Source: Pseudomonadota bacterium (lineage in GTDB: Bacteria > Pseudomonadota > Gammaproteobacteria > Xanthomonadales > Xanthomonadaceae). From it: a stretch of DNA of 64,000 nucleotides. Shown piece by piece: positions 10,844-18,865 of this stretch. The stretch is taken from NCBI GenBank assembly GCA_018240435.1, contig JAFEFT010000017.1, positions 19,168 through 83,167 on the forward strand. The letters run 5' to 3'. Below the pieces are notes generated by a model. That model saw nothing but the letters and a program-made list of their open reading frames with translations, was not told the origin of the DNA and ran no database searches. Made by a program: the position numbers and the translations under genes. Each line of letters starts with the position of its first letter. The first letter of the stretch is position 1.

Positions 10844-12451
10844 TCAGATCTTGCCGCGCGGCGTGGCCGCGTTCACGGTGCGGTCGTAGAACGAGGACAG
10901 GTCGACGTGCAGCTGGTGCAGGGCGTCGGGATTGAGGTAGATCATGTGCCCCGACGGGTAGTAGCGGAACTCGAGGTTCTTCTTCTGCGCCGGCTCGAGC
11001 ATCATGTGCGCGATGTCGTATTCGGTGGCGAAAAATGGCGTGGCCATGTCGTACCAGCCGTTGAGCGAGAGCACGTGCAGGTAGGGGTTGGTGCGCATCG
11101 CCGCGGCCAGGTCGACCGCCACGTCGGGATTGTTCTGGCGGCCCCAGCCGCCGGGCGCGCGGTGCTTGAAGTCCCAGTCGAAGCCTTTCTCGCCGTAGGC
11201 AGCCACCAGATAGGGCATGTCGGTCTTGTAGCCCAGATCGCGGCGCAGGTAATCGTTGAAGGTGGCGATGAAGGCGCCGGCGATGGCGGTGTCGGAAGCG
11301 TCGTAATCGGGGTTCTCGCCGGCAGCATCGGCGTCGACGCCGGTGTAGCGGGAGTCGAAACGGCCCACGGTCAGGCGCTGGTCGCGCAGCAGCTCTTTCT
11401 CGAAGCGGCCCAGGTCCACGCGCAGGTTGGCGCGCTTGATGTATTCGGGCGAGATGCCGATCAGCGCGGACATCTTGTTGGCGATGTCGTCGGTCTCGGC
11501 CGGCGTGATGTCGTGACCTTTGGCCAGCGCCTGCGCATACGGGCCGGCGGCGAACGCGCGTACCTGATCGAGGAACGGCGCCAGTTCGGGCGGGCGGTTG
11601 GCGAGCTTGTGGTGATACCACGCGGTCGCCGCGTAGCTGGGCAGGTAGGTGATGTAAGACTGGTCGTAGCCGGACTGCTCGATGCCGTAGTTGAGGATCG
11701 ACGACAGCAGGATCACGCCGTTGAGCGCCATGCCGCGATCTTGCAATTGATACGCCACCGCCGCCGCACGCGTGGTGCCGTAGCTTTCGCCGAACAGGAA
11801 CTTCGGGCTCGACCAGCGGCTGTTCTTGGTCGTCCAGCGCATGATCGTCTGCGCGAAGGCATCGGCGTCTTCATCGACGCCCCAGAACTGCTTGGCCTTG
11901 ACGTCACCCAGCGGCCGCGAATAGCCGGTGCCGATCATGTCGATGTAGACCATGTCGGTCTTGTCGAGCAGGGTGTCGGGATTGGGGCCGAAGGCGTAGG
12001 GCGCAGGGCGGATGGTTTCCGGGCTGGTGGTCTGCACCCGCATCGGGCCGAACGAGCCCATCCGCAGCCAGATCGACGACGAGCCCGGGCCGCCGTTCCA
12101 GAAGAACGTCACCGGGCGTGAATTCGGATTGGCGCCATCGAGGGTGTAAGCGGTGTAGAAGACGCTGGCGATGGGCTTGGCGTCGTTGTCGCGCAAGGTG
12201 AGTGTGCCGGCAAAGGCGTGATATTTCAGCGTGCGCCCGCCGATGTTGATGCTGTGCGCGGTCGCCACCTCGCGCTCGGCCACCGGCGGGCTGACCCAGG
12301 CGTCGCCGACTTCCTTGGCCACCCGTTCGTCGTGGACCTTGTCCGCGGACTTGCCGTCGCCACCGCCGGGGCCATCGGGCGGTCGATCCTGTGCCACTGC
12401 GGGCAGCGACAGCAGCAGGGCGAGGGCCAGCAGGCTCGGGCGCAGCATCAT
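10844..12451 (-). CDS. exported serine carboxypeptidase-like (S10 family) protein
   Basis: 535 residues from ATG 12451, chosen because GGAGG lies seven bases upstream and a clean signal peptide follows (LLALALLLSLPAVAQ). The mature part is an alpha/beta-hydrolase of peptidase family S10: FFWNGGPGSSSIWL forms the oxyanion region, FLFGESYGTTRA holds the nucleophile Ser (about residue 223), the Asp is expected in LSLNGWYDMATPF and the His in YYPSGHMIYL. It probably trims peptides in the periplasm or outside the cell; the substrate is unknown. It stands alone, converging with the EAL-domain gene. Confidence 0.9.
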   Translation of the reverse strand: MMLRPSLLALALLLSLPAVAQDRPPDGPGGGDGKSADKVHDERVAKEVGDAWVSPPVAEREVATAHSINIGGRTLKYHAFAGTLTLRDNDAKPIASVFYTAYTLDGANPNSRPVTFFWNGGPGSSSIWLRMGSFGPMRVQTTSPETIRPAPYAFGPNPDTLLDKTDMVYIDMIGTGYSRPLGDVKAKQFWGVDEDADAFAQTIMRWTTKNSRWSSPKFLFGESYGTTRAAAVAYQLQDRGMALNGVILLSSILNYGIEQSGYDQSYITYLPSYAATAWYHHKLANRPPELAPFLDQVRAFAAGPYAQALAKGHDITPAETDDIANKMSALIGISPEYIKRANLRVDLGRFEKELLRDQRLTVGRFDSRYTGVDADAAGENPDYDASDTAIAGAFIATFNDYLRRDLGYKTDMPYLVAAYGEKGFDWDFKHRAPGGWGRQNNPDVAVDLAAAMRTNPYLHVLSLNGWYDMATPFFATEYDIAHMMLEPAQKKNLEFRYYPSGHMIYLNPDALHQLHVDLSSFYDRTVNAATPRGKI

Positions 12452-12572
12452 GGGCAATCCTCCATCGGGCAAGGGGATGAAACGCGATCCGGCAGCCATG
12501 CTGCCACGAATCACCCACTACGCCTCAGGCCTGCCGTCCGAAACAGTGCCGGAAGTCGTGGTCGCGACGTGG

Positions 12573-13862
12573 TCAGGCGGCGATCAACAGTCGGCGCAAC
12601 AGGGCGTCATCGGCCGCCAATGGTTCGCTGGCTGCCGGCCGCGCCAGCGATTTCGCGAGCGCCGCCGGCACCTCGACCGGATGGCCGATCAACGGTTCGA
12701 CGATGGTTTCGAACTTGGCCGGATGCGCGGTGGCGACCACCGCGAACGGTGCGGACTCGCCTTGCGCGCGCAAGGTTGCAAGCACGTGCAAGGCGGTGGC
12801 GGTGTGCGGGCATGGCACGATGTCGTGTTGCTGCGGCGCGCGACGGATGGTGTCGCGGATCGTCGCATCGTCCACCGCCTGCGCCGACACCGCGCCGCGC
12901 AATTCGTCGTCGTCGCGATGAAAATGGCGCAGGCGTTCGAAATTGCTCGGCGCGCCGACATCCATCGCATTGGCGAGGGTGGCGAGCGTCGCTCGCGGTG
13001 CGTAGTCGGCGCCGGCGAAATAGCGCGGCAGCACGTCGTTGGCATTGGTCGCCAGCACGATGCGTCCGATCGGCAGGCCCATGCGGCGGCCGAGCACCGC
13101 GGCGCAGGCATTGCCGAGGTTGCCGGTGGGGATGATGAAGTTCAGCGGCATGCCATGCCGTGCATGGAATTCCAGCGCCGCCTGCGCGTAGTAGCCGATC
13201 TGCGGCAGCAATCGTCCGAGGCTGATGCTGTTGGCCGAACTCAAAGCCCATCGTGCGCGCAGTTCGGCGTCGGCCAGCGCCTGTTTGACCAGGCGCTGGC
13301 AGTCGTCGAAGGTTCCGGCCACGCGCAGGCAGCGCACGTTGTCGCCCCAGCAGCCCAGGCCGTGGGCCTGGCGCGGCGAGACGCGGCCGTCGGGATACAG
13401 GATCACCACCTTGAATCCGGCGCGACGATGGAAGGCCGCTGCCACCGCGGCGCCGGTGTCGCCCGACGTCGCGACCAGGATGGTCGTGATCGGCGCATTG
13501 GGCGCGCGCAACGCGGACAGGGCGCCGGCAAGAAAGCGCGCGGCGTAATCCTTGAACGCCACGGTCGGGCCGTGGAACAGTTCCAGCAGGTAGTCGTGCT
13601 CGCCGCGCAGCGCGCGCAGCGGTGCAGCGAAGGCGAACGCCTCGGTGCAGATGCGCGGCAGCAGGCTGGCCAGCCGCGAATCGGCGAAATACGGCCTCAG
13701 CACCGCGCACGCGGTATCGGCCAGGGTGGCGCCGGGGCGATCCAGCGCCAGGCGCGGAAGCGTCGCCGGAACGTACAGGCCGCCATCGGGGGCCAATCCC
13801 GCGAGCAGGGCGGCATCGATGCCGGTGGTGGCGGCGCGGCCGCGGGTGCTGATGCAGTGCAT
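12573..13862 (-). CDS. thrC: threonine synthase
   Basis: 429 residues from ATG 13862. This is the PLP fold-type II enzyme of the long proteobacterial/yeast class: FHGPTVAFKDYAARFL carries the Lys that binds PLP, ILVATSGDTGAAVAAAF the phosphate-contacting SGDTG, and IIPTGNLGNACAAVLG the glycine loop. It turns O-phosphohomoserine into threonine. It is the last gene of the operon, 11 bases after thrB. The order homoserine dehydrogenase-thrB-thrC is that of the classical thr operon. Confidence 0.97.
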   Translation of the reverse strand: MHCISTRGRAATTGIDAALLAGLAPDGGLYVPATLPRLALDRPGATLADTACAVLRPYFADSRLASLLPRICTEAFAFAAPLRALRGEHDYLLELFHGPTVAFKDYAARFLAGALSALRAPNAPITTILVATSGDTGAAVAAAFHRRAGFKVVILYPDGRVSPRQAHGLGCWGDNVRCLRVAGTFDDCQRLVKQALADAELRARWALSSANSISLGRLLPQIGYYAQAALEFHARHGMPLNFIIPTGNLGNACAAVLGRRMGLPIGRIVLATNANDVLPRYFAGADYAPRATLATLANAMDVGAPSNFERLRHFHRDDDELRGAVSAQAVDDATIRDTIRRAPQQHDIVPCPHTATALHVLATLRAQGESAPFAVVATAHPAKFETIVEPLIGHPVEVPAALAKSLARPAASEPLAADDALLRRLLIAA

Positions 13863-13873
13863 GCTGGCAGGGC

Positions 13874-14836
13874 TCAGTCGGGCAGGAGGTCGGCACGCGC
13901 CGCATTCACGGGCGAAACGCAGGCGCGTGCGGCAACGCCGGCCTCGCCGAAGGCCGCGCACATCGCCGGCGCTGCGCTTTCCGCCATCGCCTTCGCCACG
14001 AACCACGCGAACACGCTGGGGCCGGCGCCGGAGATGCTGGCGCCGAGCGCGCCGTGGTCGAGCGCGGCGGCCTGCACGCGGGCGAAGCCGGCGATCAGCG
14101 GCGCCCGCCGCGGTTCGACCAGCAGGTCGCGCAGACCGGCGCCGATCAATTCGGCATCGCCGCGTTGCAGGCCGGTGAGGAACAGCGCCAGATTCGTGCA
14201 GTGCGCGACCACCTGCGGCAGGCCGTACGGGTCGCCAAGCACGGCGCGGGCGCGGCGGGTTTCCAGCACTTGGTCGGGATGCACGACGACCGCGTGCAGC
14301 CAGTCCGGCGCCTGAAGCTTGAGCATCCGCGTCGGGGTGGCCAGCGCCACGCCGCCGAGCAGCATCGGCGCGACGTTGTCGCCGTGGCGGCTGCCGCTGG
14401 CCACCGCTTCGCCGGCCAGCGCGAACGGATAAAGGCCTTCGCGCGCCAGCGGCGCATCGAGCAGGGCGTTGGCGGCGACCAGCGCGGCCACGCAGGAGGC
14501 GGCCGAGCCGCCGAGGCCGGAGCCGAGCGGGATGCCCTTGACCAGTTCCAGTTCGAAGCCGAACGGCAACGCCAGTGCCTGCCGCAACGCCAGCAGCGCC
14601 TTGCCAGCGGTGTTGCGTTCGGACTCGTGTGGAATCGCTGCCAGCGCAGCGGCCGCCGACGCGCTCTCGCCATCGGGCAAATCGCAGTCGATCGCGGCGA
14701 TGCGCACGCTCGGTTCGTCGATGCGACGCACGGTCGCGATGTCGCGCAGGCCGTCGATGGCGTGGCCGAGCAGGTCGAAGCCGACGCCGATGTTGCCGAC
14801 GCTGGCGGGTGCGAAGGCGCGGGCGATGTCGCTCAT
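13874..14836 (-). CDS. thrB: homoserine kinase (GHMP family)
   Basis: 320 residues. The N-terminal [17 protein letters not shown] and the phosphate-binding loop [19 protein letters not shown] are GHMP-kinase signatures, and the C-terminal motif [12 protein letters not shown] completes the set. It phosphorylates homoserine with ATP to give O-phosphohomoserine for ThrC. Its ATG overlaps the stop of the homoserine dehydrogenase gene by four bases (ATGA), so the two are likely translationally coupled. Confidence 0.97.
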   Translation of the reverse strand: MSDIARAFAPASVGNIGVGFDLLGHAIDGLRDIATVRRIDEPSVRIAAIDCDLPDGESASAAAALAAIPHESERNTAGKALLALRQALALPFGFELELVKGIPLGSGLGGSAASCVAALVAANALLDAPLAREGLYPFALAGEAVASGSRHGDNVAPMLLGGVALATPTRMLKLQAPDWLHAVVVHPDQVLETRRARAVLGDPYGLPQVVAHCTNLALFLTGLQRGDAELIGAGLRDLLVEPRRAPLIAGFARVQAAALDHGALGASISGAGPSVFAWFVAKAMAESAAPAMCAAFGEAGVAARACVSPVNAARADLLPD

Positions 14837-15972
14837 CGCAGACCCTGCGCGATCATCAGGATGTCGCCGAACACGCCGGCGGCGGTGACCTCGGGGCCGG
14901 CGCCGGGGCCTTGCACCACCAATGGATTGTCGGCGTAGCGGCGGGTGTGGAAGACGATCACGTTGTCGGTCAGGCGCGTGTGCAGGCTGGCGTGGTCGGC
15001 GTCCGGCGCGGCCAGGCCGACCTGCGCGCGCTCGCGGTCGATGCGTGCCAGGTAGCGCAGCGATCGTCCGCTCGCTTGCGCGGCGTCCAGCCGCGTGCGC
15101 ATCGGCGCATCGAATTCTTCCAGCCGCGCCATGAAATCGTCACGCGGCAATTCGCGCAGCGCTTGCGGCACCAGGCTTTCGACCTGCACGTCGGCCAGCG
15201 ACAGTTCGCGGCCGGCTTCGCGGGCGAGGATCACCAGCTTGCGTGCCACGTCCAGCCCGGAAAGATCATCGCGCGGGTCGGGCTCGGTGTAGCCCAGCGC
15301 GTGCGCCTGGCGCACCAGTTCGGAAAACGGGCGGCTGCCGTCGTAACGATTGCACAGCCACGCTAGCGTGCCCGAGAGCACGCCTTCGATGCCAGTCAGT
15401 TCGTCGCCGGTATCGAGCAGGCCGCGCAGGGTCTGGATCACCGGCAGGCCGGCGCCGACCGTGGCCTCGTAGCGGAACTGCGCCCCGGAGGCGGCACGTG
15501 CGGCAGCGATCGCGCGATGGCGCGCCAACGGGCCGCTGCCGGCGTGCTTGCTCGGCGTCACCACGTGGATGCCGGCGGCGAGCCAGCGCGGATAGTGCTC
15601 GGCGATGGCATCGGCGCCGCTGCAATCGACGATCAGCGAATGTGCCGGACGCTCGCGCCGCAGATGCGCGGCGAACGCATCCAGATCGACCGTGACGCCG
15701 TCCGCCAGGCGCGCCAGCGCGTCATCGCCATCAAGGCAGCCGGGCGCGAGCGCCATTCGCGTGCGATTCGCCAATGCGTGCAGGCGTAGCTCGCAAGCTC
15801 GCGCGGCGGCGATGCGCGGCACCGCTTCGGCCAGTTGCCGCAGCAAGGCGCGACCGACGTTGCCGGGGCCGACCAAGCCGATCGACAGCACCGGCGTGCG
15901 CCGCGGCGGCACCCTGCGTGCGGACGAGGGTGTGGCGGGACGGGCGAGTTCTGTTACGGCGAGAACGGACAT
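14833..15972 (-). CDS. monofunctional homoserine dehydrogenase (ThrA/MetL C-terminal type)
   Basis: 379 residues from ATG 15972, with a GGAT about eight bases upstream (a TTG at 15978 would add two residues). After about 28 basic, Pro-rich residues comes the Rossmann motif [16 protein letters not shown], then NCxG-like [14 protein letters not shown], a catalytic region with [14 protein letters not shown], and [19 protein letters not shown], which is diagnostic for the homoserine dehydrogenase half of bifunctional aspartokinase-homoserine dehydrogenase. No aspartokinase domain or ACT regulatory domain is encoded before or after it. It reduces aspartate semialdehyde to homoserine and is the first structural gene after the Thr-rich leader. 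Confidence 0.92.
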   Translation of the reverse strand: MSVLAVTELARPATPSSARRVPPRRTPVLSIGLVGPGNVGRALLRQLAEAVPRIAAARACELRLHALANRTRMALAPGCLDGDDALARLADGVTVDLDAFAAHLRRERPAHSLIVDCSGADAIAEHYPRWLAAGIHVVTPSKHAGSGPLARHRAIAAARAASGAQFRYEATVGAGLPVIQTLRGLLDTGDELTGIEGVLSGTLAWLCNRYDGSRPFSELVRQAHALGYTEPDPRDDLSGLDVARKLVILAREAGRELSLADVQVESLVPQALRELPRDDFMARLEEFDAPMRTRLDAAQASGRSLRYLARIDRERAQVGLAAPDADHASLHTRLTDNVIVFHTRRYADNPLVVQGPGAGPEVTAAGVFGDILMIAQGLR

Positions 15973-16021
15973 CGGCAAGGATCCTGTGGGGGCCCCGCAT
16001 CCGCACGGGTGAGGCTCGCAG

Positions 16022-16042
16022 CCGCACCCGATTCGGGTGCGG
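16022..16042 (-). promoter_or_regulatory. thr operon attenuator hairpin
   Basis: On the minus-strand transcript CCGCACCCG pairs with CGGGTGCGG across a three-base loop (nine base pairs), just downstream of the leader peptide stop. The right arm (CGGGTG) can alternatively pair with CACCCG about 13 bases further on, giving mutually exclusive structures as in attenuators. No run of U follows the stem, so the termination step itself is uncertain. Confidence 0.6.
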
Positions 16043-16057
16043 AGCGGGCGGTTCGAA

Positions 16058-16204
16058 TCAACTCGACGCGCGCGTCCGCACTCCGGTGGTACCGGTAGTG
16101 GTCGTGGTGGTCGAGGTCAGGACGGTGGCGAATGCAAACACTGCGACCGCGCGCCGCTGCGGCGGGATCGTCGAAATCGCGAGGGCGTGGTTGCGCTGCG
16201 GCAT
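16058..16204 (-). CDS. thrL: threonine operon leader peptide
   Basis: A short minus-strand frame ending 85 bases before the homoserine dehydrogenase start. It encodes TVLTSTTTTTTGTT, ten Thr codons within fourteen, the classic sensor of charged tRNA-Thr. From ATG 16204 it would be 48 residues; a GTG at 16141 would give 27. Neither has a clear ribosome-binding site, so the start is uncertain. Ribosome stalling at the Thr codons when threonine is scarce would change folding of the downstream hairpins and raise expression of the operon. Unlike the E. coli leader, Ile codons are not interleaved in the Thr run. Confidence 0.8.
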   Translation of the reverse strand: MPQRNHALAISTIPPQRRAVAVFAFATVLTSTTTTTTGTTGVRTRASS

Positions 16205-16211
16205 GGGTGGA

Positions 16212-16240
16212 GCAAAACACGGCCGATTGCGCCATGTCAA
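16212..16240 (-). promoter_or_regulatory. candidate sigma-70 promoter of the thr operon
   Basis: A perfect TTGACA (16240-16235, minus strand) is followed 17-18 bases later by TTTTGC/TTTGCT, a poor -10. It sits immediately before the leader peptide. If correct, transcription starts almost at ATG 16204, arguing for a leaderless or later (GTG 16141) leader start. Confidence 0.45.
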
Positions 16241-16320
16241 CCCGATGCGTGGTTGCGATGCGGTCGATGGCTGGCCGTTCGGACACTGCTGCGCCGAAAC
16301 CGGCGCAAGACACCGAGCGT

Positions 16321-16706
16321 GGTTCGACAGGCTCACCACGAACGGGTTTCCTGGCAATCGCTCGAAGCTTGGAGAAGATCGCGCTTGATCCTGCCGTGGC
16401 GATCGAGGGTGGTTCGACAGGCTCGCCACGAACGGGTTTTCTGGCAATCGCTCGAAGCGTGGCGAGGGGCGTGCTTGATCGTGCCGTGGCGATCAAGCGT
16501 GGTTCGACAGGCTCACCACGAACGGGATTCTGGCAATCGCTCGAAGCTTGGAGAAGATCGCGCTTGATCCTGCCGTGGCGATCGAGCGTGGTTCGACAGG
16601 CTCACCACGAACGGGTTTCCTGGCAATCGCTCGAAGCGTGGAGAAGATCGCGCTTGATCTTGCCGTGGCGATCGAGGGTGGTTCGACAGGCTCACCACGA
16701 ACGGAT
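16321..16706. repeat. 90-bp tandem repeat, four units plus a truncated fifth
   Basis: Units begin at 16321, 16411, 16501, 16590 and 16680 (period 89-90). Each starts GGTTCGACAGGCTCACCACG with an inverted pair GTTCG...CGAAC, then a shared segment including TGGCAATCGCTCGAAGC and a tail ending TGCCGTGGCGATC. The fifth copy stops after about 26 bases. There are no unique spacers, so this is not a CRISPR array. It lies between the divergent thr leader and the Fe-S oxidoreductase gene. Confidence 0.95.
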
Positions 16707-16710
16707 CTCT

Positions 16711-16760
16711 GCCATCTGTCATCTGTCCTCTGTCCTCTGTCCTCTGTCCTCCGTCCTCTG
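16711..16760. repeat. heptamer run (TGTCCTC and variants)
   Basis: About seven tandem seven-base units (TGTCATC, TGTCCTC, CGTCCTC) directly abutting the 90-bp repeat block. The reverse complement GAGGACA forms a longer run at 57826-57911, and two units are at 3181-3196. Confidence 0.85.
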
Positions 16761-16821
16761 CCCCCCGCATGACTCCCGCCCGCGCGCGGGATAGACTCGC
16801 CGTGGACAACGGGAGAACGCC

Positions 16822-18648
16822 GTGCGACCGACCGATATCCGCAATCCGGATTATTTCCACAAGGTCGTGGACTGTCAGTGGGCTTGTCCTGCGCATACGC
16901 AGGTGCCCGAGTACATCCGGTTGATCGCGGCCGGGCGGTACACCGATGCCTACCTGCTCAACTGGGAAGCCAATGTCTTTCCGGGCATCCTTGGCCGCAC
17001 TTGCGATCGGCCCTGCGAGCCGGCCTGCCGGCGCTCGCGGGTGGAGGAGCACAACACCGGCAAGCCCGAGCCGGTGGCGATCTGCCGGCTCAAGCGGGTT
17101 GCGGCCGATTTCAAGGACGATGTCAGGGGGCGGTTGGCAGAAACGCTGCCGCCGACGCAACCGCGCAACGGCCGGCGCATCGCCTGCGTCGGCGCCGGTC
17201 CGTCGTCGCTGACGGTGGCGCGCGACCTGGTGCCGCTGGGCTATCACGTCACCGTGTTCGAGGCCGACCCCAAAGCCGGCGGTTTCATGCGCACGCAGGT
17301 GCCGCGTTTTCGCCTGCCCGAGCGGGTGATCGACGAGGAAACCGGCTACATCCTCGATTTGGGCGTGGAGTTCATCGGCGGTCGCCGCATCGAGTCGATG
17401 AAGGCCTTGCTGGCCGAAGGCTACGACGCCATCTTCGTCGGCTGCGGCGCGCCGCGGGGGCGCGATCTGCCGATTCCGGGCCGCGAGGAAGCGGCGGCGC
17501 ACATCCATGTCGGCCTCGATTGGCTGGCCAATGTCTATTTCGGGCACATCAAGACCGTCGGCAAGTGCGTGCTGGTGCTCGGCGGCGGCAATACCGCGAT
17601 GGACTGCTGCCGCAGCGCGCGACGGATGGGCGGCGAGTCGGTCAAGGTGCTGGTGCGTTCGACCTTCGAGGACATGAAGGCCAGCCCGTGGGAGAAGGAG
17701 GACGCGCAGCACGAAGGCATTCCGATCCTGCCCTGCCGCGTGCCCAAGGCCTTCCTGCACGAACACGGCAAGCTGGTCGGGATGCGTTTCCAGATCGTGC
17801 AATCGGTGTATGAAAACGGCCGCCGCAAACTGGTGCCGACCGGCGAGCCCGATGAAATCCACGACTGCGACGAAGTGCTGATCGCGGTTGGCCAGGAAAA
17901 CGCTTTCCCGTGGATCGAGCGCGATTGCGGCATCGCGTTCGGCGAATGGGACATGCCGGTGGTGGACAAGGTCACGTTCCAGTCGTCGTTGCCGAACGTG
18001 CTGTTCGGCGGCGACGCCGCGTTCGGGCCGAAGAACATCATCTGGGCGGTGGCGCACGGCCACGAGGCGGCGGTGTCGATCCACCGGTTGTTGTCGGGCG
18101 AGAACCCCGCCGAGCGGCAGCCGCCGATGACGCATCTGATGTCGCAGAAGATGGGCATCCACGAGTGGAGCTACGACAACCAGATCGTGCGCGACGAGCG
18201 TTTCGTGGTGCCGTGGTCGGAGCAGGCGAAGAAACTCGATTCGATCGAGGTCGAGGTCGAACTCGGTTTCGACGCGCAAACCGCGTGGAAAGAAGCGCAG
18301 CGTTGCCTGAACTGCGACGTGCAGACGGTCTTCACCGACAAGCTGTGCATCGAGTGCGATGCCTGCGTCGATATCTGTCCGATGGATTGCATTAGCTTCA
18401 CCGGCAATGGCGAGGAGGCGGACTTGCGCGGGCGACTGACCGCGCCGGCGCTGAATCTGGAACAAGCCCTGTATGTCTCCGGGCCGCTGAAGACGGAGCG
18501 AGTGATGGTCAAGGATGAAGACGTATGCCTGCATTGCGGCCTGTGCGCCGAGCGCTGCCCGACGGGTGCGTGGGACATGCGCAAGTTCCTGTTCCAGCAG
18601 CCGCATGCGGCGCCGGATGCGGCCGCCGCGCAGAAGGTGGCGGCATGA
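16822..18648 (+). CDS. FAD/NAD(P)-binding Fe-S oxidoreductase (glutamate synthase small-subunit type) linked to KorAB
   Basis: 608 residues from GTG 16822 with GGGAG seven bases upstream. Residues about 15-75 form an N-terminal Fe-S domain (CQWACPAHTQVPEYI, CDRPCEPACRR). FAD-binding IACVGAGPSSLTVARDL and NAD(P)H-binding VLVLGGGNTAMDCCRSA Rossmann motifs follow. The C-terminus has two ferredoxin-type clusters, CIECDACVDICPMDC and CLHCGLCAERCPTGAW. The domain plan is that of glutamate synthase beta subunits and related electron-transfer flavoproteins. The neighbours are both subunits of a 2-oxoacid:acceptor oxidoreductase, so it probably passes electrons between that enzyme and NAD(P)H; the direction cannot be inferred. 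Confidence 0.88.
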   Translation: MRPTDIRNPDYFHKVVDCQWACPAHTQVPEYIRLIAAGRYTDAYLLNWEANVFPGILGRTCDRPCEPACRRSRVEEHNTGKPEPVAICRLKRVAADFKDDVRGRLAETLPPTQPRNGRRIACVGAGPSSLTVARDLVPLGYHVTVFEADPKAGGFMRTQVPRFRLPERVIDEETGYILDLGVEFIGGRRIESMKALLAEGYDAIFVGCGAPRGRDLPIPGREEAAAHIHVGLDWLANVYFGHIKTVGKCVLVLGGGNTAMDCCRSARRMGGESVKVLVRSTFEDMKASPWEKEDAQHEGIPILPCRVPKAFLHEHGKLVGMRFQIVQSVYENGRRKLVPTGEPDEIHDCDEVLIAVGQENAFPWIERDCGIAFGEWDMPVVDKVTFQSSLPNVLFGGDAAFGPKNIIWAVAHGHEAAVSIHRLLSGENPAERQPPMTHLMSQKMGIHEWSYDNQIVRDERFVVPWSEQAKKLDSIEVEVELGFDAQTAWKEAQRCLNCDVQTVFTDKLCIECDACVDICPMDCISFTGNGEEADLRGRLTAPALNLEQALYVSGPLKTERVMVKDEDVCLHCGLCAERCPTGAWDMRKFLFQQPHAAPDAAAAQKVAA

Positions 18649-18676
18649 TGGCCACCAGGATCCGACCCTTTGAATC

Positions 18677-18850
18677 CAACTCCCCTCGGGAGATGGGCAG
18701 GGATGAGGGTGCGGTTTTCCGGCATCGCCGGATCACGTCACTGCGTGCCGTCTGTCCTGAAACGACGATCGACGCGTTCGTCGCCCGCTCCCGAAACCGA
18801 ACCCTCATCCGGCGCTGCCGCGCCACCTTCTCCCGGCGGGAGAAGGGCAA
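18677..18850. repeat. MITE-like element with long inverted arms
   Basis: GGATGAGGGTGCGGTTTTC at 18701-18719 is matched in reverse by GAAACCGAACCCTCATCC at 18793-18810, and outer parts (CCCTCGGGAGATGGG; CTCCCGGCGGGAGAAGGG) also mirror each other. No open frame of its own is visible. It separates the Fe-S oxidoreductase gene from korA within one apparent operon. Confidence 0.7.
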
Positions 18851-18865
18851 GCTGGCTGCCTGCGC

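Noticed and set aside
16058-16447. 129-codon version of the leader frame, starting inside the 90-bp repeats
   Set aside because: The upstream half is translated repeat DNA and lies before the promoter; only the last 27-48 codons are taken as the leader peptide.
16321-16706. CRISPR array
   Set aside because: Regular 90-base period but units are identical along their whole length with no unique spacers, and no cas genes are present.
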